Shown one piece after another: positions 25,772 through 36,128 of a stretch of DNA of 64,000 nt; within the stretch, counting starts at the first letter, position 1, and each line of letters begins with the position of its first letter. Position numbers and translations under genes: made by a program. The notes beneath the pieces were generated by a model that worked only from the letters and a program-made list of their open reading frames with translations, was not told where the DNA came from and made no database searches. The stretch lies in NCBI GenBank assembly GCA_963750935.1, contig CAVVSR010000018.1, positions 186,001-250,000 on the forward strand. Reading direction: 5' to 3'. The DNA comes from JACCXG01 sp963750935 (GTDB taxonomy: Bacteria > Acidobacteriota > Vicinamibacteria > Vicinamibacterales > 2-12-FULL-66-21).

Positions 25772-26320
25772 GTGACAAAGTTTCTCCAACGAATCAACGG
25801 TCCACAGCACGAGACCGCGCTGCGCCTCTTCCTGGTCATCGTCCTCGCTCACTGGGGCGAGCACCTGCTCCAGGCCTTCCAGATCTACGTGCTCGGCTGG
25901 CGCGTTCCGGAAGCCCGCGGCCTCGTCGGCTACTTCTTTCCAGTCCTGATCTCGTCCGAGCTGCTGCATTACGGCTATGCGCTCGTCATGCTGGCCGGCC
26001 TCTGGATGCTGCGACCGGGCTTCACCGGCGTCGACGATCGACGGTGGTGGACGATCGCGCTCGCGATCCAGTTCTTCCATCACATCGAGCACCTGCTGCT
26101 TCAGGGTCAGTACCTGCTCGGGCAGAACCTGTTCGACCGGCCGGTGCCGACGAGCCTCGTGCAGCTGTGGGTCCCGCGCGTGGAGCTGCATCTCTTCTAC
26201 AACACCGTCGTCTTCGTGCCGATGGTGGTGGCCATGTACTTCCACATGTTCCCGCCAGCCAGGGCCGCGCAGCCAGCCTGCACGTGCGCGTGGCATCGGA
26301 CGCCGTCGCCGGCGATGTGA
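25772..26320 (+). CDS. Polytopic membrane protein with His-rich motifs
   Basis: GTG start; 182 residues with about four TMs. Histidines cluster at membrane borders: LAHWGEHLLQ, SELLHYGYA, FFHHIEHLLLQGQYL, ELHLFYN, YFHMFP. Such HxxEH patterns could hold a metal or haem, but no family is recognised. In another frame the C-terminus reads HVRVASDAVAGDVIAGPGLGP and stops at 26346, 14 bases before the next gene, so the printed tail may be frameshifted. It is the first gene of a three-gene membrane unit. Confidence 0.65.
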   Translation: MTKFLQRINGPQHETALRLFLVIVLAHWGEHLLQAFQIYVLGWRVPEARGLVGYFFPVLISSELLHYGYALVMLAGLWMLRPGFTGVDDRRWWTIALAIQFFHHIEHLLLQGQYLLGQNLFDRPVPTSLVQLWVPRVELHLFYNTVVFVPMVVAMYFHMFPPARAAQPACTCAWHRTPSPAM

Positions 26321-26359
26321 TCGCCGGGCCCGGCCTGGGGCCGTGAGGATCCCTTTTTC

Positions 26360-27784
26360 GTGGATGTGCTGCGGCTTCCCATCGTCGGCGCCCTGCTCCG
26401 CTGGCGGCACATTCGCGCGGCGCTCCAGGTCGTCCTGCTGCTGATCGCCGTCCTCGTCGTCCTGCACGGCCTTTTCGGACCTCAGAACGCACCGGCCAAC
26501 CTCGCCACTGTCCTGACCTCGATCCACTGGCGCGGGCTGCTCGTGCTTGCCCTCCTCGTCTTCGGCAACCTTGCCTGCACCGCCTGCCCGATGGTGCTCG
26601 TGCGCGACGCCGGACGCCGCATCGTCACGCCACGTTACGCGTATCCACGATGGCTGCGACGCAAGTGGATCGGCATCGGGCTGTTGATCGCGGTGCTGTT
26701 TTCGTACGAGCTGTTCGACATCTGGTCGCTGCCGGCCGCCACCGCGTGGCTGGTGCTCGGCTACTTCGGCCTGGCGCTGGCCGTCGACCTGTTGTTCAAG
26801 GGTGCGTCGTTCTGCAAGCACGTCTGCCCGATCGGGCAGTTCAACTTCGTGGCATCGACGATGTCGCCTGCGGAGCTGCAGATGCGGGATGCGGCGACCT
26901 GTCAGGCATGCCGCACGCATGACTGCATCAAGGGGACGACGTCACCAGTCGCGCCGCTGCGGCTGGTGCAGCGCGGGTGCGAGCTCGGTCTCTTCATGCC
27001 GGCGAAAGTCGGCAACCTCGATTGCACCTTCTGCCTCGACTGCGTGCACGCGTGCCCGCACGACAACATCGCGCTGACGACTCGCCTCCCGGGCGTCGAG
27101 CTCCTCGACACGCGGCGGCGCTCAGGCATCGGACGGCTGGCGCAGCGGCCCGATCTCGCGGCGCTCGCCGTGGTGTTCACGTTTGCCGCGCTGCTCACCG
27201 CCTTCGCGATGACGGCGCCGGCCGTCGCGCTCGAGCGCCACCTGGCGAGCACCCTTGACCTCGGTTCCGAGGCGGTGGTGCTCGGCCTGCTCTTCGTGAC
27301 CACGCTCGTGCTGCTGCCGGCGGTCCTGCTCACCGGCGCTGCCGGCGTCACGCGGATGGCGACCTGCGAGCCGGCGGCCACGCTTGGATCGATCGCGCGG
27401 CGCTACGTGCCGGCGCTGATTCCACTCGGGTTCGGCATCTGGCTCGCGCACTACGGATTCCACCTGTTCACCGGCGTGCTGACCATCGTGCCGGTCGCGC
27501 AGAGCGCGGCGATCGACTGGCTCGGCCGGGCAGCGGCTGGCGATCCACTCTGGGGCTGGGCCGGAATGCGGCCGGGATCCGTGTATCCGATGCAGCTGGG
27601 ATTCGTCCTGCTTGGCGCGTGCGGATCGATCGGCCTCGTGCAGGCGACGTCGCTGCGCGATCATCCCGTCCGTCCCGCGCTCGCGTCGGCGGCCTGGATC
27701 GTCGTCGTCCTCCTGCTCGCGGCGGCGGCCTTGTGGATCCTCAACCAGCCGATGGAGATGCGCGGCCTGAGTGGCATCGGATGA
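26360..27784 (+). CDS. Membrane-bound 4Fe-4S ferredoxin-type protein (NapH/NosR/CcoG-like)
   Basis: 474 residues from a GTG. There are five or more TMs in the first 160 residues, with CTACP at a membrane edge, then FCKHVCPIGQ, CQACRTHDC and a classical ferredoxin motif CTFCLDCVHACPHDN, followed by about five more TMs. This layout is that of NapH/NosR/CcoG-type proteins that pass electrons from quinol or handle metal delivery. Its stop overlaps the next start (ATGA). The redox partner cannot be named. Confidence 0.8.
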   Translation: MDVLRLPIVGALLRWRHIRAALQVVLLLIAVLVVLHGLFGPQNAPANLATVLTSIHWRGLLVLALLVFGNLACTACPMVLVRDAGRRIVTPRYAYPRWLRRKWIGIGLLIAVLFSYELFDIWSLPAATAWLVLGYFGLALAVDLLFKGASFCKHVCPIGQFNFVASTMSPAELQMRDAATCQACRTHDCIKGTTSPVAPLRLVQRGCELGLFMPAKVGNLDCTFCLDCVHACPHDNIALTTRLPGVELLDTRRRSGIGRLAQRPDLAALAVVFTFAALLTAFAMTAPAVALERHLASTLDLGSEAVVLGLLFVTTLVLLPAVLLTGAAGVTRMATCEPAATLGSIARRYVPALIPLGFGIWLAHYGFHLFTGVLTIVPVAQSAAIDWLGRAAAGDPLWGWAGMRPGSVYPMQLGFVLLGACGSIGLVQATSLRDHPVRPALASAAWIVVVLLLAAAALWILNQPMEMRGLSGIG

Positions 27785-28303
27785 TCCGCCGCACTCGAAT
27801 CGCCACGCTCGCGATCGTGATTGCCGCCGTCGGCGATCGGTCACGCCCACGACGGTCCGCCGTTCCCGATCGTGTCGGACAAGGTTGCGGGCCCGTACGT
27901 CGTCTCGGTCTGGACCGATCCCGACACGACCGATGACGGTTCGCCCGGCGGACAGTTCTGGGTGAGGCTTCACCGTGCGGGCACCTCGACACCCGTCCCG
28001 CCCGAGACGCGCGCGACCGTCTCTATTACCCCACATCACGTCGCCGGACCCGAGCGCTCCGCTTCGGCCTCGCCGGTGCGCGACGATGTCAGCAATCAGT
28101 TCGCGGCGGTGGTGATGGATCGCGAGGGACACTTCGCCGTGCGCGTGACGATCCAGGGGCCGCTGGGTACCGCGACCGTGGACAGCGTCGTCGAAGCGAC
28201 CTACGACCTGCGTCCGTCCCGATCAATGATGCTGCTCTATCTCGCGCCGTTCATCCTCATCGGGGGGCTGTGGGGGAGGATGTTGGTCAAGAGGCGACTC
28301 TGA
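27781..28303 (+). CDS. Secreted/membrane-anchored FixH- or YtkA-like protein (frameshifted near signal peptide)
   Basis: The ATG at 27781 begins a signal (MIRRTRIATLAIVIAAV). A frame change near 27830 joins it to HAHDGPPFPIVSDKVAGPYVVSVWTDPD, a beta-sandwich domain, and a C-terminal TM (MMLLYLAPFILIGGLWGRML). The fold resembles CopC/YtkA/FixH-like periplasmic immunoglobulin-like domains of copper and cytochrome-oxidase contexts; this is by pattern only. It is coupled to the 4Fe-4S gene. Confidence 0.65.
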
Positions 28304-28317
28304 AATCTCGTGCGCGC

Positions 28318-28705
28318 ATGAACCTGAATCCCGTGGGCGAGATTCGTTCGACGTTGCGCGACCCGGCGGCCGCGCCGAAGCAGGGGCGCGAGGGGGCGCC
28401 GGATGCGTGGCTGGAGGTTCGGCCCGACTTCGCCGACGCGCTCGACGGCATCGCCGTCGGCGATAAGCTGGTGATCGTGACGTGGCTGCACCAGGCGCGG
28501 CGCGATCTGCTGAAGGTGCACCCGCGCGACGATCCGCGTGCGCCGCTGCAGGGGCGTGTTCGGCACGCGGTCCGCGGACCGTCCGAATCCGCTCGGCCTG
28601 CACCCGGTCACGGTGAAGCAGATCGAGGGCACCAGGCTCCTGGTCGGGCCGATCGAAGCCGTCGACGGCACGCCGGTGGTCGACATCAAGCCGGTGCTGA
28701 GGTGA
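28318..28705 (+). CDS. trmO: tRNA (adenine-N6)-methyltransferase TrmO/TsaA-like (frameshifted)
   Basis: MNLNPVGEIRSTLRDPAAAPKQ opens a TsaA-like beta-barrel. Around 28556 one extra G in a GGGG run breaks the frame; corrected, it reads LQGVFGTRSADRPNPLGLHPVTVKQIEGTRLLV, the family's active-site segment, and ends VVDIKPVLR at 28705. TrmO methylates t6A37 to m6t6A37 in tRNA-Thr using SAM. The length (about 128 aa) fits the catalytic domain. It starts 14 bases after the previous stop. Confidence 0.8.
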
Positions 28706-28714
28706 ATCTTTGTC

Positions 28715-28808
28715 GGGATCGGGGATCGGGGATCCGAGAAGCGGGAAGCGGGAAGCGGGAAGCGGGAAGCCTCGTGGCCGCGAACTGGAAACCGGAAACT
28801 GGCAACTG
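28715..28808 (+). repeat. Heptamer-periodic intergenic repeat (H1)
   Basis: Three successive heptamer families: GGGATCG (28715-28734), GAAGCGG x4 plus a part (28738-28770), and AACTGGA/AACCGGA/AACTGGC (28783-28808). All keep a 7-base period although their sequences differ. It lies between convergent genes. Confidence 0.85.
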
Positions 28809-28821
28809 CGACCAACCCCCG

Positions 28822-29481
28822 TCAGTACCGTTTCTTCAACTGCCGCATCAGGTCGAACTTGGCGGTGTCGGCCACGGCCATCACTGCCATCACGCCTGCC
28901 TGGACCGGGTCGGTGACGACGAGGTCGGCTTCGTCCGGCACGCTGCCGGCCATGTTCAGCGAGATGACCGGCAGTCCCAGCTTGCGGACTTCCGCGACCG
29001 CGACGCTGATCTCGCCGCCCATGATCGAGCCCGCCAGGACCAGCAGCCGGACGCGTGGGAGCCGGGCGGCCGCGCGCACGGCCGCTGCCAGCTCGTGCTC
29101 GCCGACGAGCGGAATCGTGTCGACCGAGATGCGCTCGCCGCGGATGTTGTGGCGATCCGCTTCCGCGATCGCCCCCATCGCCACCATCCCGACTTGGGCG
29201 CCGCCGCCCATGACGACGATGCGCTTGCCGTAGATCTTGCTGAACGTCGGCGTCTCGTCCGCTCGCGCCACGCCGTCGACGGCGCGCAGGTCCGTGAGTA
29301 GTGCGGCCAGGCTGTCGTCAGCCATCGTGAACTCCATGTAGATCTCGGAGAGGTTGTCTCCCTGATGATGGATGTCCACGTACTTGATGTCGGCGGAACG
29401 GTCCGCCATCACCTTCGAGACGCGGTAGAGCATCCCGGGGCGATCGGAGACGGCGATCTCGATGGCGTTCACGGTATCCAC
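28822..29481 (-). CDS. ACT domain protein with DUF5612
   Basis: 219 residues. Residues 1-85 form an ACT ligand-binding domain (NAIEIAVSDRPGMLYRVSKVMADRSADIKYVDIHHQ). The rest (about 85-219) is the DUF5612-type domain, with RIVVMGGGAQVGMVAMGAIAEADRHN and VLAGSIMGGEISVAVAEVRKLGLPVISLNMAGSVPDEADLVVTDP. ACT domains usually sense amino acids; DUF5612 is best known from archaea and has no settled function. It may form one unit with the two genes upstream (GNAT, DUF442), 4 bases away. Confidence 0.85.
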   Translation of the reverse strand: MDTVNAIEIAVSDRPGMLYRVSKVMADRSADIKYVDIHHQGDNLSEIYMEFTMADDSLAALLTDLRAVDGVARADETPTFSKIYGKRIVVMGGGAQVGMVAMGAIAEADRHNIRGERISVDTIPLVGEHELAAAVRAAARLPRVRLLVLAGSIMGGEISVAVAEVRKLGLPVISLNMAGSVPDEADLVVTDPVQAGVMAVMAVADTAKFDLMRQLKKRY

Positions 29482-29485
29482 GCGG

Positions 29486-29977
29486 CTACGGCTCCACTCG
29501 AGGAACGAAGGCAGTTAAGTCGGCACGGTCGCCGGCATCGAGGTGCTTGACGAAAGCGTACTGCGTCTTGACGTGCGCGTAGCCGAGACGCTCGTAGAAG
29601 CGATGGGCCCGCTCCCGCGGCGCGCTCGACCACAGCCGAACGATCGGGATCCCACGCTCGCGCGCCCAGTCTTCCGCGCGCGCGACGAGGGCGCGTCCGA
29701 CGCCCTGGCTTCGATGCTCTCGCTGGACGACCAGGCCGGCGATGACGACGAAGGGGTCGGCTTCGATGTACTCGGCCACGGTGGCGTGCAGCCAGCCAAC
29801 GATGTGGCCGTCAGCTTCGGCGATCAGGAACCGCTGATCGTGTTTGGCGAGCAGGCGCGTCAGCCGCTCGGCGGCGGCCGACGGCGCGAGGTCGTAGCCC
29901 AGCTCGCCGGTGAGGCGCGCAACGGCCTCCGCGTCGGCGCCTCGGGCGGGACGGATGGCAATTGCCACCGCGATCAC
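29486..29977 (-). CDS. GNAT family N-acetyltransferase
   Basis: 163 residues from the GTG at 29975-29977, overlapping the upstream stop (GTGA). The GNAT motif A is VVIAGLVVQREHRSQGVGRALVARAEDWARERG with the Q-G-V-G-R-A acetyl-CoA loop, and motif B is APRERAHRFYERLGY. The substrate amine is unknown. It is the middle gene of a minus-strand unit with DUF442 upstream and ACT-DUF5612 downstream. Confidence 0.9.
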   Translation of the reverse strand: MIAVAIAIRPARGADAEAVARLTGELGYDLAPSAAAERLTRLLAKHDQRFLIAEADGHIVGWLHATVAEYIEADPFVVIAGLVVQREHRSQGVGRALVARAEDWARERGIPIVRLWSSAPRERAHRFYERLGYAHVKTQYAFVKHLDAGDRADLTAFVPRVEP

Positions 29978-30477
29978 TTGCGCCGGTGCGCGGCGATGTA
30001 CTTCCTCGCGAACTCCTCGAGGTGCGGCGCGTTGGTCAGGCCGACCTTGCGTCCCTCCTCGAGCGCCGCCTCGTCACTCAGCCCGTCACGGACGGCGCGC
30101 CGGATCATCCAGAACGCGCCGACACGGATGGCCGCCGTGCAGTGGATGAACATCGGGCGGTTCGCCGGGTCGTCGGTGATGCGCAGGAACTCGTCCACCT
30201 GCGCGTCGCTCGGCGCGGTGTAGACCACCGGGATGTTGAAGTACCTGAGGCCGGCGCCCTCGACGGCCGCCTTCTCCTCGTCCGCGCGATGCTCGGAGGG
30301 CTGGCGAAGGTTGAGCACGGCCTTGACGCCGTCGGCCTTCAGCTTGGCGATGTGTTCCATCCGCGGCTGGCCGCCGGTGCAGAACTGCGGGTTGACCTGC
30401 AGGAAGTTGCGAATCGGCGGCAGCTCGGCCTGCGGCGCCGTCGTCTGCAGCAGGAGAGTAAGGGTGAGAAACAGCAT
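29974..30477 (-). CDS. Secreted DUF442/protein tyrosine phosphatase-like protein
   Basis: 167 residues with a short signal peptide (MLFLTLTLLLQTTAPQA). The fold is of the beta-lactamase-hydrolase-like phosphatase (DUF442) type: QPRMEHIAKLKADGVKAVLNLRQPSEH, LRYFNIPVVYTAPSDAQVDEFL, and a P-loop MFIHCTAAIRVGAFW. The loop is C-x4-R, as in DUF442, one residue shorter than the classical C-x5-R. A periplasmic phosphatase role is plausible but untested. Confidence 0.8.
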   Translation of the reverse strand: MLFLTLTLLLQTTAPQAELPPIRNFLQVNPQFCTGGQPRMEHIAKLKADGVKAVLNLRQPSEHRADEEKAAVEGAGLRYFNIPVVYTAPSDAQVDEFLRITDDPANRPMFIHCTAAIRVGAFWMIRRAVRDGLSDEAALEEGRKVGLTNAPHLEEFARKYIAAHRRK

Positions 30478-30491
30478 GGGGCGATTGTGAC

Positions 30492-30656
30492 ACGTGCTAC
30501 GTGCAACGTGCTACGTGCGCCACGTGCTCGTCGGCACATCTGACGTCGAACTGTGCTTCGAGAATCGCGCAAGGCTGTGGGTGGCCGCGGACGCGACCCG
30601 CCTCCCGCAGCGCCGATCACCGAGCACCGAGATCGTCCCGATCACCGATCACGACT
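30492..30656 (+). repeat. Heptamer-periodic intergenic repeats (H2)
   Basis: ACGTGCT, ACGTGCA, ACGTGCT, ACGTGCG in succession (30493-30520), then a second patch with GATCACC-type heptamers (30613-30656). They lie in the 275-base divergent gap between the DUF442 gene and the small membrane protein gene, which otherwise shows nothing. Confidence 0.75.
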
Positions 30657-30752
30657 CGCGTCCCCCTTGACTTGTATCATTGTCCTAGTACCAATAGGCT
30701 CAATAGTAAGACGCCGTCATCCGGTCCTGCCGCTCCAGGTAGGAGGTGTTCG

Positions 30753-31098
30753 ATGGAACCGCTGATCATCATCGTCGTCCCCGGGATCCTCGGGGGAATA
30801 CTGCTCGCCATCCTGCTCAGCCGTACGCATGTGCCCGAGAAGCCGGGCGCAGATTCGCGCCTCGAGCCGATGTCGACCAACCTGATCAACATGTCCAGCA
30901 TCCGCGTCGCCGGCGTGGGTGGGCTCGGGATGGTGGCGATGGCGATCGTCGTCGCGATCTTCGTGCCGCGCATCCGCCTGACGATGGTGATTGCGCTGGT
31001 GCTGGGCGCGGTGATGGCCGGCGTGATGATCGCGATGCAGGCGCCGGAAAGGGGCGCTGTCGACGAACCGGCCAGGGGCTCATACGATGCTCGAGTAG
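30753..31098 (+). CDS. Small membrane protein (3' end uncertain, probable frameshift)
   Basis: ATG at 30753 preceded by a strong AGGAGGT at 30741-30747. The first TM is MEPLIIIVVPGILGGILLAILLS, followed by two more hydrophobic segments (GGLGMVAMAIVVAIFVP and LTMVIALVLGAVMAGVMIAM). The printed frame then runs on into the opposite-strand FAD gene, which is implausible. One base shifted it ends NRPGAHTMLE at the TAG 31096-31098, just before an intergenic hairpin. The function is unknown. Confidence 0.55.
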
Positions 31099-31100
31099 AC

Positions 31101-31187
31101 AAGTCAGAAGTACGAAGAAAACGACAAGTAAAAAGTACAACGAAACGCGACCTCGCCCTTTCCGTTGTACTTTTTCCTTTTGCCTTC

Positions 31188-31196
<9 letters not shown>
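31101..31196. terminator. Inverted repeat between convergent genes, heptamer-type (H3)
   Basis: AAAAAGTACAACG (31130-31142) and CGTTGTACTTTTT (31163-31175) pair perfectly over 13 bp. The flanks continue as imperfect complements rich in AAGTCAG/AAGTACG heptamers and CTTCTTA. Being between convergent genes, it probably ends both transcripts. Confidence 0.65.
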
Positions 31197-32834
<1,638 letters not shown>

Positions 32835-33563
32835 CTACTCCTGTGTGAGAGCCGGCGTCCGGCGCGGCCGGCGCGCCCGCCACTCCGACGCCGCGAGGAC
32901 GCGGAAGCTGCCCGTGACCTCGGTGAGCCCGTAGCGGACGTGCGCCCGCATCGCGGCATCAGCCCGCTCGGGATCGCCCGAGACCAGCGCCTCGCACAGC
33001 GTGGCGTGGAATCCGGGCGGCAGCGCCGTCCGCCGGCCGGCGACGTCGAACAGCCAGTTGAGGATCAGCACGTGGTTGCGCTCGATCATGTTCATCAGCA
33101 GGGCGCTGCGCGCGTGCTGGGCGATCGCCATGTGCAACTCGACGTGCCGGCTGTGGACGGTGAACCGCAACGCGGGATCGTCGTCCGCGGGCGGTCGCGC
33201 GAACAGCACGTCCACCTGCGCCGCCAGATCGCGCAGCTCGGCGCGCTCGGCCGGCGTGGCGCGCTCCGCGAAGAGCCGGGCCGCCTGCGTTTCGAGGGCC
33301 TCGCGCAGCTCGTAGAGCTCGCGGATATCGGACTCCGTCGGCACGCGCACGCGCGTGCCGGCGCGCGCCCGGGTCTCGACCAGGCCATCGTGTTCGAGAC
33401 GGCGCAGGCCGTCGGCCACGGGAACGACGCTCATGCGGAGCTCGCGGGCGAGGCCGCGGCGCGACAGCGGCGTGCCGGGGCGGAGCTGCCCGCGCAGGAT
33501 GCGGTCCCGAATCGCGCGATAGGCCTCCTCGGCGAGACGGCCGCCGCGCCGGGATTCGGTCAC
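32835..33563 (-). CDS. GntR family transcriptional regulator (FadR/FCD subfamily)
   Basis: 242 residues from a GTG at 33561-33563. The N-terminal wHTH is EEAYRAIRDRILRGQLRPGTPLSRRGLARELRMSVVPVADGLRRLEHDGLVETRARAGTRV. The C-terminal FCD effector domain includes ELYELREALETQAARLFAERA, the metal-binding-type HSRHVELHMAIAQHA, and H-A-T-L-C-E-A-L-V-S-G-D-P. The start codon gives the full wing without extra Arg-rich sequence. It abuts the FAD oxidoreductase and faces the isomerase gene 90 bases away, so it likely controls both. Confidence 0.9.
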   Translation of the reverse strand: MTESRRGGRLAEEAYRAIRDRILRGQLRPGTPLSRRGLARELRMSVVPVADGLRRLEHDGLVETRARAGTRVRVPTESDIRELYELREALETQAARLFAERATPAERAELRDLAAQVDVLFARPPADDDPALRFTVHSRHVELHMAIAQHARSALLMNMIERNHVLILNWLFDVAGRRTALPPGFHATLCEALVSGDPERADAAMRAHVRYGLTEVTGSFRVLAASEWRARRPRRTPALTQE

Positions 33564-33653
33564 GCTGCCGAGCGTGGCAAACAGCCGTGGGGTTGTCAAC
33601 AGGGCGCGCCGGGGTGGCCGGCGCGCCGCCCGAGTTGTGGTAACGTCCCGCGC

Positions 33654-34514
33654 ATGAAAACCACCTACACCCTCTCCCGACGCGCGTTTCTGGCGATGGC
33701 CGGTGCGGCGCCGTTTGCGGCAACGGCGTTCGCCCAGCCGTCGAAGAACGTCCCGGTCGGCATCGAGCTGTACTCGGTACGCGGCGAGCTCCAGAAGGAC
33801 CTGGAAGGCACCGTGCGCGGTGTCGCGAAGATCGGCTACCAGGTCGTCGAGTTCTACTCGCCGTATTTCAGCTGGACGCCGGAACGGGCCAAGGAAGTCC
33901 GCAAGCTGATGGACGATCTCGGCATCAAGTGCCTGTCCACGCACAACAGCGCCCAGTCGATCTCCGAACAGGGAATCACCAAGGCGATCGAGCTGAACAA
34001 GATCCTCGGCAGCAAGTACATCATCGTGGCCAGTGCGCCCAAGGTCAGCGACGAGGCCGGCTGGAAGGGATTCGCCGACCAGCTCGCGAAGGCCTCGGAA
34101 AAGCTGCGGCCGGAAGGCCTGGCGACCGGGTTCCACAATCACCAGGTGGAGTGGCGCCCGATCGAGGGCGGCAAGCGGCCGATGGACATCCTCGCCGCCA
34201 ACACGCCCAAGGACGTCGTCCTGCAGCTCGATGCCGGCACCGCGGTCGAGGTGGGCGTCGACACCGTGGCCTGGATCAAGGCCAACCCCGGCCGGATCAA
34301 GAGCGTCCACCTGAAGGACTGGGGCAAGGGCGAAGGGCGCGGCTACACCGTGGCCTTCGGCGAAGGGGACGTGCCGTGGAAGGGCCTCCTGCAGGCGGCG
34401 GAGACCACCGGCGGGATCGAGTACTACCTGATCGAGCAGGAGCACGCGGGACCCGACGGCGAGATGGCCATGGCCAAGCGGTGCTTCGACAATTACAAGA
34501 AGCTGCGGGGATAG
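33654..34514 (+). CDS. Tat-exported sugar phosphate isomerase/epimerase-like TIM barrel
   Basis: 286 residues. The twin-arginine leader SRRAFLAMAGAAPFAATAFA is at about 8-27. The AP-endonuclease-2-type TIM barrel shows VPVGIELYSVRGELQKD, KIGYQVVEFYSPYF, ATGFHNHQVEWRP, VVLQLDAGTAVEVG, IKSVHLKDWGKGEGRG and YYLIEQEHAGPDG, with the Glu/His/Asp metal-binding residues retained. Related exported proteins are common in carbohydrate-catabolic clusters. It is divergent from the GntR gene. Confidence 0.9.
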   Translation: MKTTYTLSRRAFLAMAGAAPFAATAFAQPSKNVPVGIELYSVRGELQKDLEGTVRGVAKIGYQVVEFYSPYFSWTPERAKEVRKLMDDLGIKCLSTHNSAQSISEQGITKAIELNKILGSKYIIVASAPKVSDEAGWKGFADQLAKASEKLRPEGLATGFHNHQVEWRPIEGGKRPMDILAANTPKDVVLQLDAGTAVEVGVDTVAWIKANPGRIKSVHLKDWGKGEGRGYTVAFGEGDVPWKGLLQAAETTGGIEYYLIEQEHAGPDGEMAMAKRCFDNYKKLRG

Positions 34515-34533
34515 GAAGACAAACGCGGCACGT

Positions 34534-34594
34534 CAACTCCTAATTCCCAACCTCCAACTTCCAATTGTCCATTTTGGGAGTTGGGAGTTGGGAG
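34534..34594 (+). repeat. Heptamer-periodic inverted repeat (H4), left part
   Basis: CAACTCC, TAATTCC, CAACCTC, CAACTTC, CAATTG in exact 7-base steps (34534-34567), then TTGGGAG x3 (34574-34594). The two halves are complementary and should fold. It lies just after the isomerase gene and abuts the IS66 insertion; a further TTGGGAG patch continues beyond the IS at 36133-36149. Confidence 0.85.
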
Positions 34595-34599
34595 GTCTG

Positions 34600-36128
34600 T
34601 GTTTACCGGGTCAGTGTAGCGGACTGGCGGTAAAGCCCGGCGGCACGATGGGGCGCGGCGCGGTCAGCAGCGCGACGAGGGTTGCGGTGGCGTCGAGCCC
34701 GCGTTGATCGGCGGTGCGCAGGACGCTGGCGAGCACCTGCTGACTGTCGGCCCCGCGCCGCGTGCGATTGCCGCCGCCGCACATCTTGCGGGTCACGACC
34801 GCCGGGCGCAGCGCCTGTTCGGCGCGCCAATTGGTGGCATCGAGGGTGGGGTCGAAGAGAAAGCTGAAGATGGCGTCGAATTCGACGATGAGGTGCTGTT
34901 GAAAGCGCCGGACGCGCAGCCGTCGGCTCGGCGTGCGCGCGAGCAGCCGGCCGAGGCGTGCGACAGAGTGGCCACGGGCCACGGCGAGGCCGTGCGCCGA
35001 GATCTGTCCCTCCTGGTACGCGGCGCGCGTGGCGAGCGCCCCCTGCAAGAGGGCCTTCACCGCCGTGACAAAGGGCTGCTGTGGATAGTCGAGCAGCAAC
35101 GCGCGACAGCGCCGCAGCAGATGCGCGAGACAGGTCTGATGCAGCGCCGCGGTGAAACACCGATACGACTGCCAGCCGTCGCGCTGCAACACCCCGGCGT
35201 AATCGAGCCCGATCACGTGCGCCGCCTGCGCGAGCCCGCGCCCGGGCTGGATCGCGTAGACGGTCGTCTCCCCCGTGACATAGGCCCAGAGCCACTGCAG
35301 GTCGGCATCCACGCGCCAGCTGGTTTCGTCGACGGTCACGACCGGGCTGCCGCGCACCGTCGCACACAAGGTGGCGTAGGTCGGCTGCGCCTGGCGCGCC
35401 GCGCGATGGATGGCCTGCACCAGCCCCCCGCGCGTGACGGTGAGGCCGAAGCGGTCGCGGAGCAGCGTCGCAATCTTGCCGTACGGCAGCCCGTAGCGCT
35501 TATTGAGGAGGACCGCGAAGGCGACCGCCTGCGGGCCGAGCTGCACGGCCGCGGCGCCGAGCGCATCGGAGGTCTGCCGCGGATGCCGACCCTGGACCCG
35601 GCGGCGGCACCCGGTGCACCGCCCAATGTGAATGTCGAAGCGACGGACGAGCGGCCGCTGCACCGGCAGCTCCTCCTGATACTGCGTGGCGATGCGCTCG
35701 GGCCGGATGACCCCCGCGCAGTGCGGACAGCTGGCGGGCAGCGGCACCGTATGGATCTCGTCGACGTGCGGCGGCACGCGGCGATGCGCCCGACGCCCGT
35801 AGCCGGGGCCGCCTCGACGCCCCGGCCGCTGGGCCACCGCGCGGCGGGTGCCGCGCGAAAACGGCGCCGCCTGCCGATAGACCGCGCGGCGGGCGGCCTC
35901 GAGCTCGTCTTTCAGCTTGTCGTTCTCGCGCCGCAGCCGCTGCCGCTCCGCTTCCGAGCGCCGCAGGTCGTCACGCAAGCGCTCGATCTCGCGCGCTTGG
36001 TCCTCGATGATCTGCTGCGGGTCCCGCGGCGGCGTCTCGGCACGACGCATCACGAGACCGTTATGCCAAACTCCCGATCAAAGTAACAAGTACGAAGTTT
36101 TGGATTCCGCCGCGTGACCCGCTAAACA
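34600..36128 (-). mobile_element. IS66-family element with tnpC only (ISBst12-like)
   Basis: About 1.53 kb. The inverted ends TGTTTACCGGGTCA (34600-34613) and TGACCCGCTAAACA (36115-36128) match at 13 of 14. A single transposase gene fills it; tnpA and tnpB are absent, as in the ISBst12-type subgroup. No 8-base target duplication is evident. It splits a TTGGGAG heptamer block. Confidence 0.85.
34611..36053 (-). CDS. tnpC: IS66 family transposase TnpC
   Basis: 480 residues, frame intact. An N-terminal coiled coil (QAREIERLRDDLRRSEAERQRLRREN) leads to a basic linker, then a zinc-finger (CPHC ... CTGC). The DDE core has Asp in VVTVDETSWRV, Asp in VLQRDGWQSY and Glu in ATNWRAEQALRP, ending with the IS66 C-terminal KMCGGGNRTRRG motif. 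It cuts and joins the element ends. It is the only mobile-element gene here without a frameshift and may be active. Confidence 0.93.
   Translation of the reverse strand: MMRRAETPPRDPQQIIEDQAREIERLRDDLRRSEAERQRLRRENDKLKDELEAARRAVYRQAAPFSRGTRRAVAQRPGRRGGPGYGRRAHRRVPPHVDEIHTVPLPASCPHCAGVIRPERIATQYQEELPVQRPLVRRFDIHIGRCTGCRRRVQGRHPRQTSDALGAAAVQLGPQAVAFAVLLNKRYGLPYGKIATLLRDRFGLTVTRGGLVQAIHRAARQAQPTYATLCATVRGSPVVTVDETSWRVDADLQWLWAYVTGETTVYAIQPGRGLAQAAHVIGLDYAGVLQRDGWQSYRCFTAALHQTCLAHLLRRCRALLLDYPQQPFVTAVKALLQGALATRAAYQEGQISAHGLAVARGHSVARLGRLLARTPSRRLRVRRFQQHLIVEFDAIFSFLFDPTLDATNWRAEQALRPAVVTRKMCGGGNRTRRGADSQQVLASVLRTADQRGLDATATLVALLTAPRPIVPPGFTASPLH

Noticed and set aside
34575..34594. TTGGGAG repeats as a CRISPR array
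   Set aside because: Units are 7 bases with no spacers, and no cas gene is present. The same holds for the other heptamer loci.
34600..36128. A target-site duplication for the IS66 element
   Set aside because: Bases flanking the two ends do not match over 8 positions, so none is reported.
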